Of a stretch of 64,000 nt of DNA, positions 9,543 through 19,306 are shown one piece after another; position 1 is the stretch's first letter; every line of letters begins with the position of its first letter. The DNA comes from Mycolicibacterium neoaurum ATCC 25795 (GTDB taxonomy: Bacteria > Actinomycetota > Actinomycetes > Mycobacteriales > Mycobacteriaceae): assembly GCF_000691525.1 (NCBI RefSeq), contig NZ_JMDW01000010.1, forward strand, positions 310,001 to 374,000. Direction: 5' to 3'. The notes beneath the pieces are model-generated. The model ran no database searches and was not told the origin of the DNA. It saw only the letters and a list, made by a program, of their open reading frames with translations. Position numbers and translations under genes: made by a program.

Positions 9543-10883
9543 TCAGGCCGGATCGAGGGTGTCCAGATAATCGCGCCAGTCCAGGCTGTCGACCGGGTCG
9601 GCGCGGCTGAGATCGGGCAGATCGGCCGGGAACGTCCGCGCGACCCCCGGCCCTGACGCCCGGGTCTCGAAGCGCACCGTCATCACCCCGTGCCCGGCAC
9701 CCTGCACCCACCCGTGACCGTGCTCGGTGTGCCGTACGTCGTCACCGACGCGCCAGAGCTCCGGCCCGGTGCGCACCGGTAGCGGGGCGCGACTTTCGGG
9801 TACGTCCTCGTCGACGAGGTCCAGATCGGGGAACAGGGACTCCTGCTGCACATCGGAGAGGCCCGAAAAGCCGATGCCGACAAGACGTATGGGCCCCACC
9901 TCGAGCGGGTCGAGCAGCAGCCGACGGGCGGTCGCCACCAGGGTCGCGGCGTCGGTGCTGGCATACGGCAGCGTCGCCGACCGGGTCAGGGTCGCCATAT
10001 CGGATTTCTTGAGCTTCACCGTCACGGTCCGCGCGCCCCGGCCGTCCTTGAGCAGGCGACGGTGCGCGTGCTCACCGATCGTGGTGATCGCGTCGCGGAG
10101 TTGATCGAGGGTGCGCAAATCCTCGGCGAAGGTGGATTCGGCGCTGATTTGCTTGGCCGGGGCGTTCTCGGCCACCGGTCGGTCATCGATCCCGCGCGCC
10201 AACCGGTGCAGCGCCGGGCCGACGGTGGCACCCAGCACATCGGCGACCTCGCCGTCGCTGAGCGCGGCGAAGGCGCCGATGGTCTCGATACCGAGCCTGC
10301 GCAGGCGGTCCTCGGCCACCGGGCCGATCCCCCAGAGTTTGCGGACCGGCAGCGCCGAGAGCAACGCCTGCTCGTCGGCGCGCCCGATGATTCGGATACC
10401 GTCCGGTTTTGCCAGCCCCGAGGCGATCTTGGCGACCTGTTTACCCGAGCCCGCCCCCACCGACGCGACCAATCCGGTCTCGGCCAGCACCCGGGATCGC
10501 AGCGCTTCGCAGAATTCCTCCACCTCGGACACGGCCGCGCCGACCAGTTCGGCCGGTTCGCCGAACGCCTCGTCGAAGGACAGCTGTTCGAGCACCGGCA
10601 CCACCGACCGCACGGTGGCGAAGACCCGCCGACTGGCGGTGCCGTACACCGCACCACGGGGCGGCAGGACCACCGCGCCGGCGCCGACCAGCCTGCGTGC
10701 CTGATGCATGGGCATCGCCGAGCGCGCCCCGAAGACGCGTGCCTGGTAGCTGGCACCGGCCACGACGCCGCGGCCACCGAGACCGCCGACCAGAACCGGA
10801 CGATGCCGCAGGGTGGGCCTTGTCAATTGTTCGACCGAGGCGAAGAACGCATCCATATCCAGATGCAGAACCCACCGATGCAC
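9543..10883 (-). CDS. dinX: Y-family DNA polymerase IV (DinX/DinB1 type)
   Basis: This is a 446-residue translesion DNA polymerase. The metal-binding residues are Asp9 in [12 protein letters not shown] and Asp104-Glu105 in LSFDEAF. Helix-hairpin-helix and little-finger regions follow. A candidate beta-clamp-binding motif QESLF sits after the little finger, as expected for the mycobacterial DinB1 type rather than DinB2. The C-terminal ~75 residues ([17 protein letters not shown] onward) resemble a small beta-barrel extension like that at the end of UvrD/PcrA proteins; the mycobacterial enzyme is known to be longer than E. coli DinB. The ATG start gives the usual family N-terminus. Confidence 0.93.
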   Translation of the reverse strand: MHRWVLHLDMDAFFASVEQLTRPTLRHRPVLVGGLGGRGVVAGASYQARVFGARSAMPMHQARRLVGAGAVVLPPRGAVYGTASRRVFATVRSVVPVLEQLSFDEAFGEPAELVGAAVSEVEEFCEALRSRVLAETGLVASVGAGSGKQVAKIASGLAKPDGIRIIGRADEQALLSALPVRKLWGIGPVAEDRLRRLGIETIGAFAALSDGEVADVLGATVGPALHRLARGIDDRPVAENAPAKQISAESTFAEDLRTLDQLRDAITTIGEHAHRRLLKDGRGARTVTVKLKKSDMATLTRSATLPYASTDAATLVATARRLLLDPLEVGPIRLVGIGFSGLSDVQQESLFPDLDLVDEDVPESRAPLPVRTGPELWRVGDDVRHTEHGHGWVQGAGHGVMTVRFETRASGPGVARTFPADLPDLSRADPVDSLDWRDYLDTLDPA

Positions 10884-10940
10884 ACCTGGATGCTAGGCGC
10901 ACGCTCCGACGGTGCGACCGCACACCACTACCCTGGCGGC

Positions 10941-11153
10941 ATGGACAACGTGCCGATCCGCGACGAGTCGATCCGATTGGGCCAGTTCCTGAAGCTGGCC
11001 GGATTGATCGACAGCGGCGCGGATGCCAAATCGGTCATCGCCGACGGCCTCGTCACGGTCAACGGTGAGGTCGATCTGCGCCGCGGCCGTCAGCTGCGAC
11101 CCGGTGACGAGGTGTCCTTCGCCGACAGGTCGGCACGGGTCGCGACGGACTGA
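10941..11153 (+). CDS. Small S4-domain RNA-binding protein (YbcJ-like)
   Basis: A 70-residue protein consisting of a single S4 RNA-binding domain. Residues such as IRLGQFLKLAGLIDSGADAK and VTVNGEVDLRRGRQLRPGDEV match the compact S4 fold of the YbcJ/YaaA family. The role is unknown beyond likely binding of structured RNA, possibly in ribosome assembly. A longer open frame runs upstream through the dinX gene in the same frame, but ATG at 10941 gives a protein of family length. It converges with ileS, 22 bases apart. Confidence 0.85.
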   Translation: MDNVPIRDESIRLGQFLKLAGLIDSGADAKSVIADGLVTVNGEVDLRRGRQLRPGDEVSFADRSARVATD

Positions 11154-11175
11154 GTCTCACCCGCCGCTCGGACGC

Positions 11176-14100
11176 TCACGCCTTGGCGATGGTCACCAGC
11201 ACGCCCTCGCCCACATCGTGGCCGTCGGCGACGTCGCCGAACTCGAAGTCTGTTGCCAGGATCTCACCGGCGATCAGATCGCGGTGGGCGGCCGCCCATT
11301 CGGTGAACTGCGCAGGCACCGACATGCGCACCGAGATGCGGTCGGAGACGTCCAGACCGGTGGTCTTGCGCAACTCCTGCAGCTCACGGATGCGGTCCTT
11401 GGCCCACCCTTCGGCTTCCAGTTCCGGGGTCACGTTTCCGTCGAGCACCACCAGACCGGCCCCGTCGGGCAATGCCGCGGTCCATTCCGCGTCGGCGGCA
11501 ACGAGTTTGGAGGTGAACTCGGTCGGAAGCAGGGTCGCGGGCCCGGCGGTGAGCGTGCCGTCGGCGTTGAGCACACCGTCACCGGCCTTGACCGCCTTGA
11601 TTGCCGCCTGCACGTCCTTGCCGATCCGTGGTCCCGCCGCGCGGGCGTTGACCGCCAGCTCGAACCGGCCGTAGGTGTCGATCTCATCGCTGAGCTCGAC
11701 GGCCTTGACGTTCAACTCGTCGGCGATCAGATCCGCGAACGGCTGCAGGCTGTCCGGATTCTGCACCGCGACGGTCAGTTTCGGCAGCGGCAGCCGCACC
11801 CGCAGCTTCTTGGCCTTGCGCAGCGATGAGCCGGTCGAGCAGACCTCACGCACCTGGTCCATGGCGGCCACCAGATCGGGATCGGCGGGCAGCTCATCGG
11901 CCGACGGCCAGTCCGTCAGATGCACCGACCGCTGTCCCGTCACACCGCGCCAGATGACCTCCGACACCAGCGGCAACAGCGGAGCGGCCAACCGCCCCGT
12001 CACCTCCAGCACCGTGTGCAGGGTGTCGATCGCGTCGGCGTCCTCCTCCCAGAATCGCGAACGCGACCGTCGCACATACCAATTGGTCAACGCCTCGGTG
12101 AATTGGCGGAGCTGGTCACATGCGCCGGAGATATCGCAGACGTCCAGCGAGGCGGTCAACTCGTCGCGCAGGGCAGCGAGCTTGGCCAGGATGTAACGGT
12201 CCAGCACATGGGTCGAATCGGTCCGCCAGGTGCCCTTGGCCGGTGCGTACAGGGTCAAGAAGGTGTAGGCGTTCCAGAACGGCAACTGCACCTGCCGCAC
12301 ACCCTCGCGGATGCCCTGCTCGGTGACGATCAGATTGCCGCCGCGCAGGATGGGCGAGGCCATCAGGAACCAACGCATGGCATCGGAGCCGTCGCGGTCG
12401 AACACCTCGGACACGTCCGGGTAGTTGCGTAGCGACTTGCTCATCTTCTGACCGTCGTTGCCCAGCACGATGCCGTGCGAGACACAGGTTTTGAACGCAG
12501 GCCTGTCGAAGAGGGCGGTGGAGAGCACATGCATGGTGTAGAACCAGCCACGCGTCTGCCCGATGTACTCGACGATGAAATCGCCGGGGAAATGGGCATC
12601 TTCGGTGCCGTCCGGACCGCTCACGCCATCGAACCACTTCTGGTTCTCGAACGGGTAGTGCACCTGGGCATACGGCATCGATCCGGAGTCGAACCAGACG
12701 TCGAGGACGTCTTCGATACGTCGCATGGTCGATTTCCCGGTCGGGTCATCGGGGTTGGGGCGGGTCAGCTCGTCGATGAACGGCCGGTGCAGGTTGTCCG
12801 GCCGGACCCCGAAATCGCGCTCGAGCTCGTCGAGGCTGCCGTAGACGTCGGTGCGCGGATAGGCGGGGTCGTCGGATACCCACACCGGGATCGGTGTGCC
12901 CCAGTAGCGGTTTCGCGAGATGGACCAGTCGCGGGCGTTCGACAGCCACTTGCCGAACTGACCGTCCTTGACATGTTCGGGATACCACGTGATCTGCTGG
13001 TTGAGCTCGACCATCCGGTCCCGGAACTGCGTCACCTTGACGAACCAGGACGACACCGCCCGGTAGATCAGCGGATTACGGCAGCGCCAGCAGTGCGGGT
13101 ACGAGTGGTCATAGGTCTCCTGGCGCAGCAGCACCGGCGCGTTCACCGCGGCCGGTCCGGTCCCGTTCTTCAGATCCTTGATGATCTGCGGGTTCGCCTC
13201 GAAGACCTGCAGGCCCGCGTAATCGGGCACGGTCGAATCGAACCGCCCCTTGGAGTCCACCGGGGTGACCGCGACGATATCGGCGGTATCGGCGGTCGCC
13301 TTGTCGTCCTCACCGTAGGCGGGCGCCATGTGCACCAGACCGGTGCCGTCCTCGGTGCTGACGAACTCGGCGCCGAGCACCTGGAAGGAGTTGCGCGCCT
13401 GTTCGGATTCGGCGAAGTACGCGAACGGGGGCAGGTAGCGCGTGCCCAGCAACTGCTCGCCCAGGTAGGTCGCGACCACGACCGGTTCCTCACCCAGTTC
13501 CCGGGCATAGGCACCGAGGCGGGCCTCGGCGAGGACGAAACGGTGCCCGTCGGGGCCGTCGACCACCACGTAGGAGACGCCCGGGTTGACCGCCACCGCC
13601 TGGTTCGACGGCAGGGTCCACGGCGTGGTGGTCCAGATCAGCAGGTAGGCGCCGGCGGCCGGACCGTCGACGGCCTTGAATCCCACCGTCAGCGCGGGGT
13701 CCTGGCGACTCTGGTAGACGTCATCGTCCATCCGCAGCTCGTGGTTGGACAACGGGGTCTCGTCGTTCCAGCAGTACGGCAGCACGCGGTTGCCCTGATA
13801 GGCAAGACCCTTGTCCCACAACTGTTTGAACGCCCAGATGGTGGACTCCATGAAGTCCAGATCCATCGTCTTGTAGTCGTTGTCGAAGTCGACCCAGCGG
13901 GCCTGGCGGGTGACGTAGGCGCGCCATTCGCCGGCGTACTTCATCACCGAGGCGCGGCAGGCGTCGTTGAACTTCTCGATGCCGAGCTCTTCGATCTGGT
14001 TCTTGTCGGTGATCCCGAGCTGGCGCTGCACCTCCAGCTCGGCGGGTAGGCCGTGGGTGTCCCAACCGAACCGCCGGTCCACCTTGTATCCGCGCATGGT

Positions 14101-14343
14101 GCGGTAGCGCGGGACGATGTCCTTGACGTAGCCGGTGAGCAGGTGGCCGTAATGCGGAAGGCCGTTGGCGAACGGCGGACCGTCGTAGAACACGTACTCC
14201 GGGGCGCCGTCCCGGCGCGCGATGCTGGCCCGGAAGGTGTCGTCGGCACCCCAGTAATCGAGGACCTCGGCTTCCAGCGCCGGGAAATTGGGGGTTCCCG
14301 CGGCCGGCTTGGGGTAAGCGGCCGATTTCGGGTCAGCGGTCAC
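11176..14343 (-). CDS. ileS: Isoleucyl-tRNA synthetase
   Basis: A 1055-residue class I synthetase that charges tRNA-Ile. The HIGH-type motif reads HYGH (residues 64-67) and the KMSKS loop is intact (about residue 634). The CP1 editing domain lies between them, and the C-terminal anticodon-binding region is long. The size and sequence style match the eukaryote-like IleS class of mycobacteria, known to be less sensitive to mupirocin. The start is GTG with AGGAGA five bases upstream; that Shine-Dalgarno lies at the end of a T-box leader, so translation is probably controlled by uncharged tRNA-Ile. There are no internal stops or gaps. Confidence 0.97.
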   Translation of the reverse strand: MTADPKSAAYPKPAAGTPNFPALEAEVLDYWGADDTFRASIARRDGAPEYVFYDGPPFANGLPHYGHLLTGYVKDIVPRYRTMRGYKVDRRFGWDTHGLPAELEVQRQLGITDKNQIEELGIEKFNDACRASVMKYAGEWRAYVTRQARWVDFDNDYKTMDLDFMESTIWAFKQLWDKGLAYQGNRVLPYCWNDETPLSNHELRMDDDVYQSRQDPALTVGFKAVDGPAAGAYLLIWTTTPWTLPSNQAVAVNPGVSYVVVDGPDGHRFVLAEARLGAYARELGEEPVVVATYLGEQLLGTRYLPPFAYFAESEQARNSFQVLGAEFVSTEDGTGLVHMAPAYGEDDKATADTADIVAVTPVDSKGRFDSTVPDYAGLQVFEANPQIIKDLKNGTGPAAVNAPVLLRQETYDHSYPHCWRCRNPLIYRAVSSWFVKVTQFRDRMVELNQQITWYPEHVKDGQFGKWLSNARDWSISRNRYWGTPIPVWVSDDPAYPRTDVYGSLDELERDFGVRPDNLHRPFIDELTRPNPDDPTGKSTMRRIEDVLDVWFDSGSMPYAQVHYPFENQKWFDGVSGPDGTEDAHFPGDFIVEYIGQTRGWFYTMHVLSTALFDRPAFKTCVSHGIVLGNDGQKMSKSLRNYPDVSEVFDRDGSDAMRWFLMASPILRGGNLIVTEQGIREGVRQVQLPFWNAYTFLTLYAPAKGTWRTDSTHVLDRYILAKLAALRDELTASLDVCDISGACDQLRQFTEALTNWYVRRSRSRFWEEDADAIDTLHTVLEVTGRLAAPLLPLVSEVIWRGVTGQRSVHLTDWPSADELPADPDLVAAMDQVREVCSTGSSLRKAKKLRVRLPLPKLTVAVQNPDSLQPFADLIADELNVKAVELSDEIDTYGRFELAVNARAAGPRIGKDVQAAIKAVKAGDGVLNADGTLTAGPATLLPTEFTSKLVAADAEWTAALPDGAGLVVLDGNVTPELEAEGWAKDRIRELQELRKTTGLDVSDRISVRMSVPAQFTEWAAAHRDLIAGEILATDFEFGDVADGHDVGEGVLVTIAKA

Positions 14344-14348
14344 TGCGT

Positions 14349-14568
14349 CTCCTGTGTGCCCAACGATTCAGGCACGGGGACGAACATCGCGCCGGTGCGC
14401 GAGCCCGCGGTACCACCCCGCTTGCAGACCACGCGGATCTGCCGCTCAACTACGGGCGATGACGGGCCCCACCGTCCGGTTCTACTGGGACGGGACCACG
14501 GTGGATCCTGCCCGTTCTTCCGGAGACTCCCCGGTGATGGCCGGATCTGCGTCGTTGACTACGGAGTC
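14349..14568 (-). promoter_or_regulatory. T-box riboswitch leader of ileS (translational type)
   Basis: Read on the minus strand, the interval before ileS contains the invariant T-box core GGTGGTACCGCGG (complement of 14405-14417), preceded by GCAAGCG. Further upstream is the ultrashort Stem I signature, CCGGCCATCACCGGGGAGT followed by CCGGAAGAACGG. A candidate isoleucine specifier triplet ATC is at 14536-14538 (a second ATC lies at 14544-14546). The ileS Shine-Dalgarno AGGAGA ends the element. Actinobacterial ileS T-boxes with short Stem I are known to regulate translation by exposing or hiding this sequence. The 5' boundary is approximate and begins just after the stop of the upstream gene. 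Confidence 0.9.
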
Positions 14569-14574
14569 TAACGC

Positions 14575-15303
14575 TCAGGCGGCGTCGATCTCCTCCGGGA
14601 CCGCCTCCGAGGTGATCTCGATGAGCGCCTGCGGGAACTGCTCGGCCAGCTCTTCGATGGTGTACGCCTCGAAGCGGCGTGCGTCGTACCAGAAGTCGAT
14701 CTGCACCAGCCCGTTGCAGCGATAGGCGCGCAGTTCCAGCGCATGCCCGGCCAACGGCTCGTCGGCGGAGACGGGTCCGGCACATCGGAACGACAGATCG
14801 GCCAGCGGCTGCTCGTGCTGCCGCCCGGTCGAACCGACCAGCGCCGAGCAGACATGCGCGATCATCTCGGTCGCATCCAACTCCGCGGGCATCACGCAAT
14901 CGAGGGCGATGATGTGCGCGTCGACGTCCACGGCCAGGACACCGCGCCCGATGGTGCGCGCCACGGCCCTGCCGAGGGCGGCGATCAGGATCTTGCCGTT
15001 CAGGATGCCCAGGTGGGCCGCGGCACCGTCGAGTTCGGCGCTCAGCACCGGCGGCAATTCCAGGCCGACACGGTGAAGATCCGATTCGGCGGGCAGTCCG
15101 TCGGCGTCATAGTCCGTCAGCGTCAGCGTCGCCGCGATATCGCGCGCCTGACCGACGACCAGTTCGAAACCGGCGGTGGAGATATCGGGCGTCGAGGGCA
15201 GCGAGGGCAGCGACGTCGAGAACCCTGATGCGGCGGGCGCAGCGAGAACATCAGCGGCGAGAACATCGGCGTGAACTCGGTCCTGGAACAGCGGAGCAAC
15301 CAT
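14575..15303 (-). CDS. Protein of unknown function, condensation-domain-like C-terminal part
   Basis: I cannot assign this 242-residue protein firmly. The segment around GILNGKILIAALGRAVARTI and the C-terminus (LELRAYRCNGLVQIDFWYDARRFEAYTIEELAEQF, residues given only in part) look like the second half of an NRPS condensation or acyltransferase fold. The HHxxxDG active-site motif is absent, so enzymatic activity of that kind is unlikely. ATG at 15303 is preferred; ATG at 15342 and further codons upstream are possible. The gene ends just before the ileS T-box and is divergent from the HTH regulator gene. It may be a non-catalytic partner or a remnant of a larger enzyme. Confidence 0.6.
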   Translation of the reverse strand: MVAPLFQDRVHADVLAADVLAAPAASGFSTSLPSLPSTPDISTAGFELVVGQARDIAATLTLTDYDADGLPAESDLHRVGLELPPVLSAELDGAAAHLGILNGKILIAALGRAVARTIGRGVLAVDVDAHIIALDCVMPAELDATEMIAHVCSALVGSTGRQHEQPLADLSFRCAGPVSADEPLAGHALELRAYRCNGLVQIDFWYDARRFEAYTIEELAEQFPQALIEITSEAVPEEIDAA

Positions 15304-15325
15304 GTGGCAGAGACTACAGCCGAAT

Positions 15326-15370
15326 TCCCAGAAATGGGACATCACTCCCGAAAGTCTGACACCCCTGTCA
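15326..15370. promoter_or_regulatory. Two dyads in the divergent promoter region
   Basis: Between the condensation-like gene and the HTH gene there are two short perfect inverted repeats: TCCCA-GAAA-TGGGA (15326-15339) and TGACA-CCCC-TGTCA (15357-15370). They lie where operators for the adjacent regulator would be expected. The first lies close upstream of, and if ATG 15342 is used within, the start of the minus-strand gene. Confidence 0.35.
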
Positions 15371-15437
15371 ATTAGTGGCCATATGTCCACCGAACGGTTG
15401 CTGGCCCTCAGCAATGGGAAAGGGTTATTGTCGACGG

Positions 15438-15815
15438 GTGCCCCGTACAGATGAGAACGGCCGCCAACTGAAAGCCCTGCTTGATTACCTGCTGGACGGG
15501 GATGTCGAAGCCAAGGACATCTATGACGCATTGGACATCTCCAGCAGCACCTATTACCGCCGGATCAAAGAGGCCAGCTACCCCGACGCCGAGGAACTGC
15601 GGCGCATCGCCGACCGGTTTGCGCTGAGTTATCCCGACCTGCAGATCCGCTTCGGCCTGATGAGCAGGCAAGAGGTGTGGAACTACATCGAGTCCACGCC
15701 GTTCACCGTCACCGCGGTGGCCGAGTCCGTCCGTGAGCAGACCGCCACCCAGCAACACGCCCGCCCGAAAAAGATCTCCGAATTACGGCCACGTAGCGAC
15801 GCGCCGCCCCTCTAA
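15438..15815 (+). CDS. Small helix-turn-helix DNA-binding protein
   Basis: A 125-residue protein beginning VPRTDENGRQLKALLDYLLD at a GTG preceded by AAGGG. Residues about 25-60 (EAKDIYDALDISSSTYYRRI and ADRFALSYPDLQIRFGL) form a plausible helix-turn-helix of the Cro/XRE or phage-repressor type; the rest is a short hydrophilic tail. The longer frame from 15375 would include non-coding-looking sequence. It is divergent from the condensation-like gene and followed 88 bases later by a gene for a seven-helix membrane protein. Perfect dyads flank it on both sides, so autoregulation and control of both neighbours are likely. The ligand and targets are unknown. Confidence 0.7.
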   Translation: MPRTDENGRQLKALLDYLLDGDVEAKDIYDALDISSSTYYRRIKEASYPDAEELRRIADRFALSYPDLQIRFGLMSRQEVWNYIESTPFTVTAVAESVREQTATQQHARPKKISELRPRSDAPPL

Positions 15816-15863
15816 CGGTTAGAATTTGCTGGCAGTTATCCGGTATCGCACACGCGATACCGG
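15811..15863. promoter_or_regulatory. Dyad, -10-like element and hairpin before the 7-TM gene
   Basis: TCTAAC-G-GTTAGA (15811-15823) overlaps the stop codon of the HTH gene and a -10-like TAGAAT (15820-15825). A perfect 10-bp stem, CCGGTATCGC-ACAC-GCGATACCGG (15840-15863), follows, then TTTCT. The hairpin could be an operator or a weak terminator/attenuator ahead of the membrane-protein gene. Confidence 0.5.
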
Positions 15864-15903
15864 TTTCTACGGCCGCTTTCTACATCCGTAAAGGCGCACC
15901 ACG

Positions 15904-16638
15904 ATGGAAATCACCGCACTGATCGCGATCACGCTGATGTGTATCGCGTGGAGTCTGTGGATTCGCCGCGTCACCTGGTCGTGTCGCTGGGAGGTGGCCG
16001 CCACCCTCAACATCGCACTCCAGGGCGGCGCCATCCTGCTGATGTCACCGTGGGCCTCCGAGACCATCGGCAGGGTCCTGCACTCGTGGACCGGGATGTG
16101 GAATCTGGAAGATTTCATCGGCCACGATATGTACATCGTGGCCGCATCGGCCATCGTCTACAACGCGCTGGGCCGTTTGCAGGACGACCACTCCATGCAA
16201 CGTGCCTTCAAGCAATACGTCGAATATCCCGCCACGCTCTGCATCCCGCTGTTGCTGGCCACGTTCGCCATGAGCAGCGCCCACGACGTCTATGCCCGCG
16301 ATTTCTTCGCCTCGCCCACCGACGGGTGGCTGGCCGCGTACTGGACGATGCTCTGCGGACTGCTGATCTACCTGCTGGTCTACGGTGCGCGCGCACTGCT
16401 GGTGCTGCGCAAGGATCCGCGCTCGCGCCGCGTCGCCAACATCTACCTGGCCGCCTGCGCCAGCGGAATCATCGCGTGCATGATCCGCATCGCCACCGCC
16501 ATCTGGCCGGCGGCCCTCGATCTCGAACGCGGTGTACTGGTGTGGATCTTCGCCTGCGGATGCGGCGCCGGGTTCGCGATCTCGTCGGCACATTCCTGGC
16601 GCATCAAGACGAAATGGTTCAGCAAGGCCAACCGCTGA
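15904..16638 (+). CDS. Seven-helix integral membrane protein of unknown function
   Basis: A 244-residue protein with seven hydrophobic segments, at about residues 3-21, 31-50, 77-96, 108-126, 141-163, 181-205 and 210-232, and short loops. Charged residues are concentrated between helices 5 and 6 (RKDPRSRR) and at the C-terminus (RIKTKWFSKANR), suggesting a cytosolic C-terminal end. I do not recognise a catalytic motif. Seven-helix proteins encoded next to small HTH regulators are common in Actinobacteria and generally uncharacterised; this may be one. It starts at ATG after a long dyad and is convergent with the next gene. Sensor, transporter component or immunity-type roles are all open. Confidence 0.7.
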   Translation: MEITALIAITLMCIAWSLWIRRVTWSCRWEVAATLNIALQGGAILLMSPWASETIGRVLHSWTGMWNLEDFIGHDMYIVAASAIVYNALGRLQDDHSMQRAFKQYVEYPATLCIPLLLATFAMSSAHDVYARDFFASPTDGWLAAYWTMLCGLLIYLLVYGARALLVLRKDPRSRRVANIYLAACASGIIACMIRIATAIWPAALDLERGVLVWIFACGCGAGFAISSAHSWRIKTKWFSKANR

Positions 16639-16647
16639 GGCCTGGCC

Positions 16648-17883
16648 TCACATCGGTACCGGCGCACCGAACCCCGGGATGATGCCGATCGGCACCAACG
16701 CCAGGACCAAAGCCAGCACCGTCAGCACCTTCACCGAACGCGGCGTCGGGGGCTGATCGATCTCTGCGCCGCGACTCGCGAACAGCAGGAACACGATGGC
16801 GAGGTCGTAGGCGATGATGACCCACCAGCGAATCCAGTCCACACCGGTGAGGAACACCGGCAGGATCAGTACGAGCCCGACCGCGACCGCGACGCGCTGC
16901 CCCGACAAGGCGTCGCGGAACCGCGCCACCGAAACGCCGGACACCTCGGCGATGAGACCCATCGACACGGCCAGCACCACGACGCCATAGATGGTCGACC
17001 CCACCAGCGCAACCACGCCGATACTGGCGACGAAACCGAGCGCGTCACCGAAGCTCTGGTCGAACAACGGCAGGATGGCCCGGCACATCCAGTCGTGATA
17101 GTCGACCTCGTAGCGGAACCCGCGCAGCAGCTGACCGGGAGTCGGATTCCCGGCCAGCGGATGGTTCATCGCGCCGTGCGGCACCACCTCGCACAGCGCC
17201 GCCGATCGTCCGCGGGCACCGAACAACGACACCACCAGCGCCGTCACGATGCCGGGCCCCAGGGCCAGCGCCGCACACAGCCGCAACGCACCGCTCCCGA
17301 GGGATCCGGCCAGCACCACCAGCGCCACGATCGCACCGAGCCCGAACAGGAACACGGTCGCCTCGTGGATCAGCGTCAGCACCACCGTGACCGCCCCGTA
17401 CAGCGCCGAGATGACGATCACCGCGCGACGGGTGGTGACCACAGCCAGGGCGACCGCGAACAGGGCCAGCGCCGCGGCACCGAGCAGATCGGTGCGCGCC
17501 GAGAAAACCCCGAAGGCAAAACCGAAGGGCAACACGGGAATCAGGAGCGCCAGCAACCACCTGCGATCCGATCGGCCGCTGCGCACCGCGACGAACCACG
17601 CGACCGCGGCAAGACCGAGGGCAAAGAGCACCGTCGGAATCCAGCGCAGCACCGCCAGCGCACCGAAGTACCGCTCGTCGGGGAAGAGATTGACGATCTC
17701 GCCGGCCAGACCGCGCCGGATGAAGCCCTGTGAGTAGTCGACGGAGAAGTAGGAGTACCAGTAGCCGTCCGGGACGAACCTCGCCGCGACCAATACCAGC
17801 ACGGTGGCCCAGGCGAGCAGGAGAACACCGAATGTCACGTAGTAGCGGCGGCTGGGGCCCGTGCTGACCGCGCTGCTCGTCAT
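16648..17883 (-). CDS. Polytopic membrane protein of the glycolipid locus, function unknown
   Basis: A 411-residue protein with roughly ten hydrophobic helices, the first at about residues 17-36. An extracytoplasmic-looking loop follows helix 1 (GYWYSYFSVDYSQGFIRRGL), with a second conserved-looking hydrophilic stretch (GFRYEVDYHDWMCRAILPLF) in the middle. The layout, with an acidic/aromatic first loop and many helices, resembles GT-C-type glycosyltransferases or polymer-handling membrane proteins, but no DxD-like motif can be assigned with confidence. ATG at 17883 is preceded by AGAAGGGGCC, which contains a good Shine-Dalgarno. It is divergent from the GT1 glycosyltransferase gene, 108 bases apart, and so probably belongs to the same lipid/glycan locus. 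Confidence 0.7.
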   Translation of the reverse strand: MTSSAVSTGPSRRYYVTFGVLLLAWATVLVLVAARFVPDGYWYSYFSVDYSQGFIRRGLAGEIVNLFPDERYFGALAVLRWIPTVLFALGLAAVAWFVAVRSGRSDRRWLLALLIPVLPFGFAFGVFSARTDLLGAAALALFAVALAVVTTRRAVIVISALYGAVTVVLTLIHEATVFLFGLGAIVALVVLAGSLGSGALRLCAALALGPGIVTALVVSLFGARGRSAALCEVVPHGAMNHPLAGNPTPGQLLRGFRYEVDYHDWMCRAILPLFDQSFGDALGFVASIGVVALVGSTIYGVVVLAVSMGLIAEVSGVSVARFRDALSGQRVAVAVGLVLILPVFLTGVDWIRWWVIIAYDLAIVFLLFASRGAEIDQPPTPRSVKVLTVLALVLALVPIGIIPGFGAPVPM

Positions 17884-17991
17884 CTGGCCCCTTCTGAAAT
17901 TGTGGCGGCCCGTGCCGCCTGACGCGGCGAGTATATAGTCTGTCGGCGTGCCGGCCGGATGCCACGGTGCGCCGCTCGACGACGGTGACCG

Positions 17992-19263
17992 ATGAAGATC
18001 GCGATCACCATCCACGGCACCCGCGGCGACGTCGAACCGTGTGCGGCCGTGGCCCTTGAACTCCAGCGCCGCGGGCATGAGGTGCCGATGGCGGTGCCAC
18101 CGAATTTGGTCGACTTCGTCGAATCGGTCGGCCTGTCCGCCGTCGGCTATGGCCCCGATTCCCAGCAGCAACTCGAGGGCGACGTCTTCGAGCGCCCCGA
18201 CGCGCTCACCGCAGCCGGACCGGCGGACTGGATGCGGCTGGGCAATCCGCTCGACGCGGTGCGCAGAGCCAGGGCTGCGGCCACCCGCGGCTGGGACGAG
18301 ATGAGCGAGCTGCTGCTGGCCATGGCCACCGACGCGGATCTGCTCGTCACCGGTACCGCCTATCAGGAGATCGCAGGCAATATCGCTGAGGCCCGTGGTC
18401 TCCCGCTTGCCGAGGTGCACTACTTCCCGGTGCGCGCCAACCGGCAACTATTGCCGGCGCGGGTCCCGAAGGCGGTGGTCACCGCGGGGTATTCGGCCGG
18501 AGCCTGGATGCACTGGCAGCTGCTGCGACCGGCGGAGGCACGCCAGCGCGCGGTGCTGGGCCTGCCGCGGGCCACCAGCTCACCGGTGACCCGGATCGTC
18601 TCCGGTGGAGCGCTGGAGATCCAGGCCTACGATCCGGTGTTCTTTCCCGGGCTGGCAACCGAATGGGGCGAGCGTCGACCCCTTGTCGGCTCCCTGACGT
18701 TGCAGAAGACCACCGCGGTGGACCACGAGGTGATGTCGTGGATCGCCGACGGCAGCCCGCCGGTCTACTTCGGATTCGGCAGTATGCCGCTGGACTCCCC
18801 CGCCGACGCGGTGCGCATGATCAGTGATGTATGCGGCGAACTGGGCGAGCGCGCGTTGATCTGCGCGGGTTTCTCGGCGTTCGACGAGACCACGTCGACC
18901 GATGCGGTCAAGGTTGTGCCCGCGGTCAACCATTCCGTGGTGTTTCCGTCCTGTCGCGCCGTCGTCCACCATGGAGGTGCCGGGACGACGTCGGCCGGCC
19001 TGCGCGCCGGGATACCCACCCTGGTGCTGTGGGTCGCGGCCGAACAACCGTTGTGGGGCAAACAGGTCGAGCGCCTCGGTGTCGGCGCATACCGCCGCTT
19101 CTCGGCCAGCACCCGGGATACCCTGCTCGCCGACCTGCGCACGGTGCTGGCACCGGGAGTCGCCGAGCGCGCGCGTTTGCTCGCCGGACGGATGCGTCCG
19201 GCTTCGGAGAGCGTCGGCACCGCCGCGGACCTGCTCGAGCAGGAGGCGCGCGCCGGAAGGTGA
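17992..19263 (+). CDS. GT1-family glycosyltransferase (Gtf/Rv1524-like)
   Basis: A 423-residue GT-B enzyme of the UGT/Gtf group that transfers a sugar from a nucleotide donor to a lipid or glycolipid. The N-terminus MKIAITIHGTRGDVEPCAAV is typical of the glycopeptidolipid and vancomycin-type Gtf enzymes. The donor-binding box near the C-terminal third reads VVHHGGAGTTSAGLRAGIP at about residue 322. No membrane segments are present. It is the only soluble glycosyltransferase in this locus, so the sugar moiety built here may be small or may be supplied by genes elsewhere. M. tuberculosis carries related transferases (Rv1524, Rv1526c) next to pks5. Donor and acceptor are unknown. Confidence 0.88.
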   Translation: MKIAITIHGTRGDVEPCAAVALELQRRGHEVPMAVPPNLVDFVESVGLSAVGYGPDSQQQLEGDVFERPDALTAAGPADWMRLGNPLDAVRRARAAATRGWDEMSELLLAMATDADLLVTGTAYQEIAGNIAEARGLPLAEVHYFPVRANRQLLPARVPKAVVTAGYSAGAWMHWQLLRPAEARQRAVLGLPRATSSPVTRIVSGGALEIQAYDPVFFPGLATEWGERRPLVGSLTLQKTTAVDHEVMSWIADGSPPVYFGFGSMPLDSPADAVRMISDVCGELGERALICAGFSAFDETTSTDAVKVVPAVNHSVVFPSCRAVVHHGGAGTTSAGLRAGIPTLVLWVAAEQPLWGKQVERLGVGAYRRFSASTRDTLLADLRTVLAPGVAERARLLAGRMRPASESVGTAADLLEQEARAGR

Positions 19264-19306
19264 CGCAAGTTGCCGACGACGAACCCAAACGGTACCGTTT
19301 GCGCTC

